Assembly: GCA_963169295.1 (NCBI GenBank)
Contig: CAUJDD010000031.1
Location: 5,063 to 69,062 of the forward strand
Source of the DNA: UBA4416 sp020846025
Lineage (GTDB): Bacteria; Bacteroidota; Bacteroidia; B-17B0; Aurantibacillaceae
Length of the DNA: 64,000 bases
Direction: 5' to 3'
In this document: piece by piece, positions 60,005 through 64,000 of the stretch
How the letters are laid out: each line of letters begins with the position of its first letter
Position numbering within the stretch: position 1 is the stretch's first letter
Notes under the pieces: generated by a model
What the model was told of the DNA's origin: nothing
The model's database searches: none
What the model saw: the letters and a program-made list of their open reading frames with translations, nothing else
Program-made: the position numbers and the translations under genes

Positions 60005-62722
60005 ATGGACAAATTTTCCTATGTTGGAACCAGCGATGTAAACGCTATTGAAGATTTATTTTTACAATATTCCAAAGACCCAAATTCAGTTGATGCCTCT
60101 TGGCGAGATTTTTTTAAAGGGTTTGAATTTGCCCGTACTTCTTATGATACAGAAGGCGGTATTCCTGAAAATGTAGCAAAAGAATTTAAGGTTATAGGAT
60201 TAATAAATGGCTATCGTCAGAGAGGTCACTTGTTTACAAAAACAAATCCTGTACGTCAACGCCGAAACTACGAACCAAATTTAAGTCTTGAAAATTTTGG
60301 CTTATCGGAAAAAGATGTAGAAACTGTTTTTCAGGCTGGAAATGAGATAGGAATAGGCCCCGCTAAATTAAAAGATATTGTAACTCACTTAGAACACACC
60401 TACTGTCAAAGTATTGGAGTAGAATATTTATATGTTCGTGAACCAAAAGTTCTTAATTGGCTTCAGGAACGTATGGAGAAGTCTAAGAACACACCTAGCT
60501 TTACTAATGACGAAAAACGAGTAATCTTAAGAAAATTAACCCAGGCTTCGGTTTTTGAAAATTACTTACACACTAAATTTGTAGGACAAAAACGTTTTTC
60601 GTTAGAAGGTGGAGAGGCTGTTATTCCTGCTATGAATGCCTTAATGGAACATGGTGTTAACTTAGGAATTAAAGATTATGTAATTGGAATGGCACATCGT
60701 GGTCGTTTAAATGTACTTACTAATATTATGGGTAAGTCGTATAAAGATGTGTTTACTGAATTTGAAGGAAGAGAAAGTGAAGATTCATTATTTGATGGTG
60801 ATGTTAAATACCACATGGGTTATTCATCTGATTTAATAAGTGATGATGGAAAGAAAGTACACATTAGTTTAACACCAAATCCTTCGCACCTCGAAACATC
60901 CGCTTCGGTAGTTCAAGGTATTGTTCGTTCAAAAATAGATAGCTTACATCAAGGTGATAACTCAAAAGCATGTCCTGTAATATTGCACGGAGATGCAGCG
61001 GTAGCTGGGCAAGGCTTAGTTTACGAATTAATTCAAATGAGCCAATTGGATGGATATAAAACGGGAGGCTCTATTCATTTTGTAATTAATAATCAGGTTG
61101 GTTTTACTACTAATTTCCTAGATGCCCGTTCATCTACTTATTGTACTGATGTTGCGAAAGTAGTATTAACTCCTGTGTTTCATGTAAATGGCGATGATGT
61201 TGAAGCGCTTTGTTTTGTGTCTAAGTTAGCTATGGAGTTTCGCCAAACTTTTCATAAAGATGTTTTTATTGATGTGTTATGTTATCGTAAATATGGACAT
61301 AATGAAGGTGATGAACCTCGCTTTACCCAACCATTATTATACAAAGCCATTGCTTCACATCCAAACCCAAAAGATGTGTATGTAAAAAAATTACAAGCTG
61401 ATGGTAACGCATTGGCAGATGAAGCAAAATCTATTGAAACTAACTTTAAAGCCGAGTTAGATAATAATCTCGATGAAGCTAAAAAAACAGAAAAAGCAAA
61501 AATCACTTCGTTTTTACAAGGTAACTGGACAGGATTAAAAATAGCAACTGATAAAGATTTTGAAGTTTCACCTAAAACAAGTGTAGATGAAAAAACATTT
61601 TTAGATATTGCGAAAAAAATTGTAGAACTACCTAAAGACAAAAAGTTTTTTAATAAAATTCAAAAGCTATTTGATGATCGCAAAGCCATGATTGCAAATG
61701 ATAATTATGATTGGGCAATGGGAGAATTAATGGCTTATGCAACTTTATTAAAAGAAGGAAGCCCCGTACGTTTTAGCGGGCAAGATGTAGAACGAGGAAC
61801 ATTTTCTCATCGTCATGCGGTTGTAAAGGTAGAAGATAGCGAAGAAGAATACACACCACTTAATAATATTGGAGCTTCTGCAAAACTAGATATTTACAAT
61901 TCTCTTTTAAGTGAATATGCTGTATTAGGTTTTGAATATGGGTATGCATTTGCTGCGCCAAACGCCTTAACCATTTGGGAAGCACAGTTTGGTGACTTCT
62001 TTAATGGAGCACAAATTATTGTCGATCAATATTTAACTTCTGCCGAGTACAAGTGGAGAAGAATGAATGGCTTAGTGGTTTTATTACCACATGGTTACGA
62101 AGGTCAAGGGCCTGAACATTCATCGGCACGCATGGAACGTTTCTTACAAGCTTGTGCTGAAAATAATATTCAAGTTGTAAATGCAACTACTCCTGCACAA
62201 CAATTTCATGTGTTACGTCGTCAGTTAAAACGTGATTTTAGGAAACCATTAATATGTTTTACACCAAAGAAGTTGTTGCGTTATCCTAGCTGCGTAAGTA
62301 AGCTCAATGACTTTACGAAATCAAATTTCCAAGAAGTTTTAAATGATACTGTTGATGCAAAAAAAGTAACACGTATTGCTTTTTGTTCAGGTAAGATATA
62401 TTATGATTTAATAGAGCGGAGAGAAAAAGAAGGTGTTAATGATATTGCCTTCATTCGATTAGAACAACTGTATCCTTTCCCTCAAAAGCAATTAGATGCA
62501 GTATTAAGTCAATATTCAAAAGTTAAGGAGTTCTTGTTTGTACAAGAAGAGCCAGAAAATATGGGGCCTTGGCGTTTTGTTGATTATAATCTTCGTTCAC
62601 TTAATCTAAAATACATCGGACGAGCAGCAGCGGCAAGCCCTGCAACTGGTTATACCAAAAAGCATAATGTAGAGAACGAAGAAATTATGACCAAACTATT
62701 TGCAAAAGTATTAGTAAAATAA
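60005..62722 (+). CDS. sucA: 2-oxoglutarate dehydrogenase E1 component
   Basis: A 905-residue thiamine-dependent E1: N-terminal FSYVGTSDVNAIEDLF and the E2-interacting stretch, HRGRLNVLTNIMGK, thiamine-binding GDAAVAGQGLVYE, MSQLDGYKTGGSIHFVINNQVGF (given in parts), and the C-terminal EAQFGDFFNGAQ and HGYEGQGPEHSSAR. It decarboxylates 2-oxoglutarate and passes the succinyl group to the lipoyl arm of E2, encoded 26 bases downstream. It belongs to the TCA cycle. Length is close to the family norm of about 930. Confidence 0.97.
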   Translation: MDKFSYVGTSDVNAIEDLFLQYSKDPNSVDASWRDFFKGFEFARTSYDTEGGIPENVAKEFKVIGLINGYRQRGHLFTKTNPVRQRRNYEPNLSLENFGLSEKDVETVFQAGNEIGIGPAKLKDIVTHLEHTYCQSIGVEYLYVREPKVLNWLQERMEKSKNTPSFTNDEKRVILRKLTQASVFENYLHTKFVGQKRFSLEGGEAVIPAMNALMEHGVNLGIKDYVIGMAHRGRLNVLTNIMGKSYKDVFTEFEGRESEDSLFDGDVKYHMGYSSDLISDDGKKVHISLTPNPSHLETSASVVQGIVRSKIDSLHQGDNSKACPVILHGDAAVAGQGLVYELIQMSQLDGYKTGGSIHFVINNQVGFTTNFLDARSSTYCTDVAKVVLTPVFHVNGDDVEALCFVSKLAMEFRQTFHKDVFIDVLCYRKYGHNEGDEPRFTQPLLYKAIASHPNPKDVYVKKLQADGNALADEAKSIETNFKAELDNNLDEAKKTEKAKITSFLQGNWTGLKIATDKDFEVSPKTSVDEKTFLDIAKKIVELPKDKKFFNKIQKLFDDRKAMIANDNYDWAMGELMAYATLLKEGSPVRFSGQDVERGTFSHRHAVVKVEDSEEEYTPLNNIGASAKLDIYNSLLSEYAVLGFEYGYAFAAPNALTIWEAQFGDFFNGAQIIVDQYLTSAEYKWRRMNGLVVLLPHGYEGQGPEHSSARMERFLQACAENNIQVVNATTPAQQFHVLRRQLKRDFRKPLICFTPKKLLRYPSCVSKLNDFTKSNFQEVLNDTVDAKKVTRIAFCSGKIYYDLIERREKEGVNDIAFIRLEQLYPFPQKQLDAVLSQYSKVKEFLFVQEEPENMGPWRFVDYNLRSLNLKYIGRAAAASPATGYTKKHNVENEEIMTKLFAKVLVK

Positions 62723-62748
62723 AACATAAAATTTAAACGTAATATAAT

Positions 62749-64000
62749 ATGGCAATTGTAGAATTAAAAGTACCAAGCCCAGGAGAATCTATTACCGAAG
62801 TAGTTATTGCTAGATGGGTAAAAAACACAGGAGATGTAGTAGAAAAGGATGAGGTGTTAGCTGAAGTAGATTCGGATAAAGCCACCTTAACTTTAAATGC
62901 TGAAGAGGCTGGTAAAATTGAAGTATTGGCTGCCGAGGGCGATACTGTGAAAGTGGGTCAAGTAGTTGTAAAGATTGATACCTCAGTTAAACCTGAAGCT
63001 AAAGCCACAGTAGTAGTTGCTGAGAAAAAAGAAGTAGTTGCTGAAAAGAAAGCAGAATCTGCGCCTGTTGCTACAAACACAACAACAGCATCTAATTATG
63101 CTAGTGGTACCCCAAGTGTAGCAGCAGCAAAATTAATGACTGAGAATAATATTCAATCTTCTCAAATAAAAGGTACAGGCAAAGATGGTAGAATTACAAA
63201 ACAAGATGTGTTAGCTGCCTTATCAAATGGGTTACCTACAGTTGCAGAAGTGTTATCAAATTCATGGAAAGGCGGAAGAGATAAAGATCGTACAAAGATG
63301 ACTTCGTTGCGTAAAACAGTAGCTAAACGCTTAGTATCTGTAAAAAATGAAACCGCCATGCTAACCACTTTTAATGAAGTGGATATGAGTGAGATTTATG
63401 CGATACGTGCTAAATATAAAGATAAATTCAAAGAAGTTCATGGTAGTAACATTGGGTTTATGAGCTTTTTTACGAAGGCAGTTACCGAAGCGTTATATCA
63501 TTTTCCGGCTGTAAATGCAATGATTGATGGTGATGAAATTGTATATAATAAATATTGTGATATTGGAATTGCAGTAAGTGCACCAAAGGGATTAATGGTT
63601 CCAGTGTTGCGAAATGCTGAGTTAATGAGTTTAGCAGATATTGAAAAAGGTATTAAAAATTTAGCTGTAAAGGCACGTGATGGTAAATTAACCATTGCTG
63701 ATATGGAAGGAGGAACCTTTACTATCACAAATGGCGGTGTGTTTGGTAGTATGATGAGTACGCCAATTATTAATCCTCCTCAATCAGCTATTTTGGGCAT
63801 GCATAACGTTGTAGAGCGCCCAATGGCTGTTAATGGTCAAGTAGTTATACGCCCAATGATGTATATAGCATTAAGCTATGATCACCGAATCATTGATGGT
63901 AGAGAATCTGTTGGATTCTTAGTAAAAGTAAAAGAAATGTTAGAGAATCCAAGCCGTATGTTATTTGGTGGTAAAGTTCCTGAAGAAATTTTATTAGGGT
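62749..64000 (+). CDS. sucB: dihydrolipoyl succinyltransferase (E2), missing only its very end
   Basis: An open frame from ATG 62749 to the window edge gives 417 codons. It holds a lipoyl domain with lipoyl-lysine Lys44 in EVDSDKATL, an Ala/Lys-rich linker, the E1/E3-binding domain (ASGTPSVAAAKLMTENNIQ, then GKDGRITKQDVLAAL), and the acyltransferase catalytic domain with VSAPKGLMVPVLRN and the active-site SYDHRIIDGRES. The last visible residues, EEILLG, are near the normal C-terminus. With sucA it forms the 2-oxoglutarate dehydrogenase operon. Confidence 0.96.
   Translation, partial: MAIVELKVPSPGESITEVVIARWVKNTGDVVEKDEVLAEVDSDKATLTLNAEEAGKIEVLAAEGDTVKVGQVVVKIDTSVKPEAKATVVVAEKKEVVAEKKAESAPVATNTTTASNYASGTPSVAAAKLMTENNIQSSQIKGTGKDGRITKQDVLAALSNGLPTVAEVLSNSWKGGRDKDRTKMTSLRKTVAKRLVSVKNETAMLTTFNEVDMSEIYAIRAKYKDKFKEVHGSNIGFMSFFTKAVTEALYHFPAVNAMIDGDEIVYNKYCDIGIAVSAPKGLMVPVLRNAELMSLADIEKGIKNLAVKARDGKLTIADMEGGTFTITNGGVFGSMMSTPIINPPQSAILGMHNVVERPMAVNGQVVIRPMMYIALSYDHRIIDGRESVGFLVKVKEMLENPSRMLFGGKVPEEILLG

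Overview
The window is a low-GC bacterial chromosome segment that reads as Bacteroidota. The markers are several secreted proteins ending in type IX secretion (T9SS) sorting domains (type A and the CHU_C/type B form), the gliding lipoprotein gldH behind ricT, the hpt-adk-obg block, an almost complete absence of Shine-Dalgarno sequences, and repeated promoter -7 boxes of the Bacteroidota form TAnnTTTG. I cannot name a genus. No tRNA, rRNA, insertion sequence, prophage or CRISPR array was seen; coding density is high and no gap between genes exceeds about 300 bases.

Layout. 1-7.7 kb: start of a wecB-type epimerase, radC, an MFS exporter, a TPR histidine kinase with its LuxR-type regulator, a T9SS type A protein and a beta-propeller protein. 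7.7-14.2 kb (minus): a nitrous oxide reduction operon, cytochrome c - nosZ - NosL fusion - nosD - nosF - nosY, so the cell can respire N2O. 14.3-18.2 kb: DUF4412 protein, yraN, then thioesterase, LolA-like, lipoprotein and FabZ-like genes in the order known from aryl polyene/flexirubin clusters but without the exporter or the synthases. 18.2-22.9 kb: rpoN, HU, TPR protein, a 29-residue basic protein missed by ordinary ORF calling, and rng. 23-29 kb: enoyl-CoA hydratase, 3-hydroxyanthranilate dioxygenase and a 1531-residue surface protein. 29-38 kb: hldD, T9SS type A protein, small lipoprotein, gmk, uvrC, a glycosyltransferase and a PgpH-type HD phosphodiesterase. 38-44 kb: two more large T9SS type B proteins. 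44-54 kb: M20 dipeptidase, flavoprotein, a methyltransferase-glycosyltransferase fusion, a Tgt lacking its zinc cysteines, an LptF/G permease, an SDR, ricT and gldH. 54-64 kb: obg, an adenylate kinase carrying a 136-residue lysine-rich histone-like tail, hpt, MATE exporter, exonuclease/phosphatase, haem-binding protein, sucA and most of sucB.

How it fits together: an aerobic heterotroph (2-oxoglutarate dehydrogenase, beta-oxidation and kynurenine-type enzymes) with N2O respiration as an accessory electron sink, and a large investment in T9SS-exported repeat proteins.

Most unusual points: the adenylate kinase/histone-like fusion; a window-wide pattern in which the start codon lies 4-9 bases after the -7 box, implying leaderless mRNAs and exposing likely ATT and ATA start codons; a hairpin separating nosZ from its maturation genes; a NosL domain fused behind a membrane domain; and a reduced aryl-polyene-like block whose dehydratase has Gln in place of the catalytic Glu.
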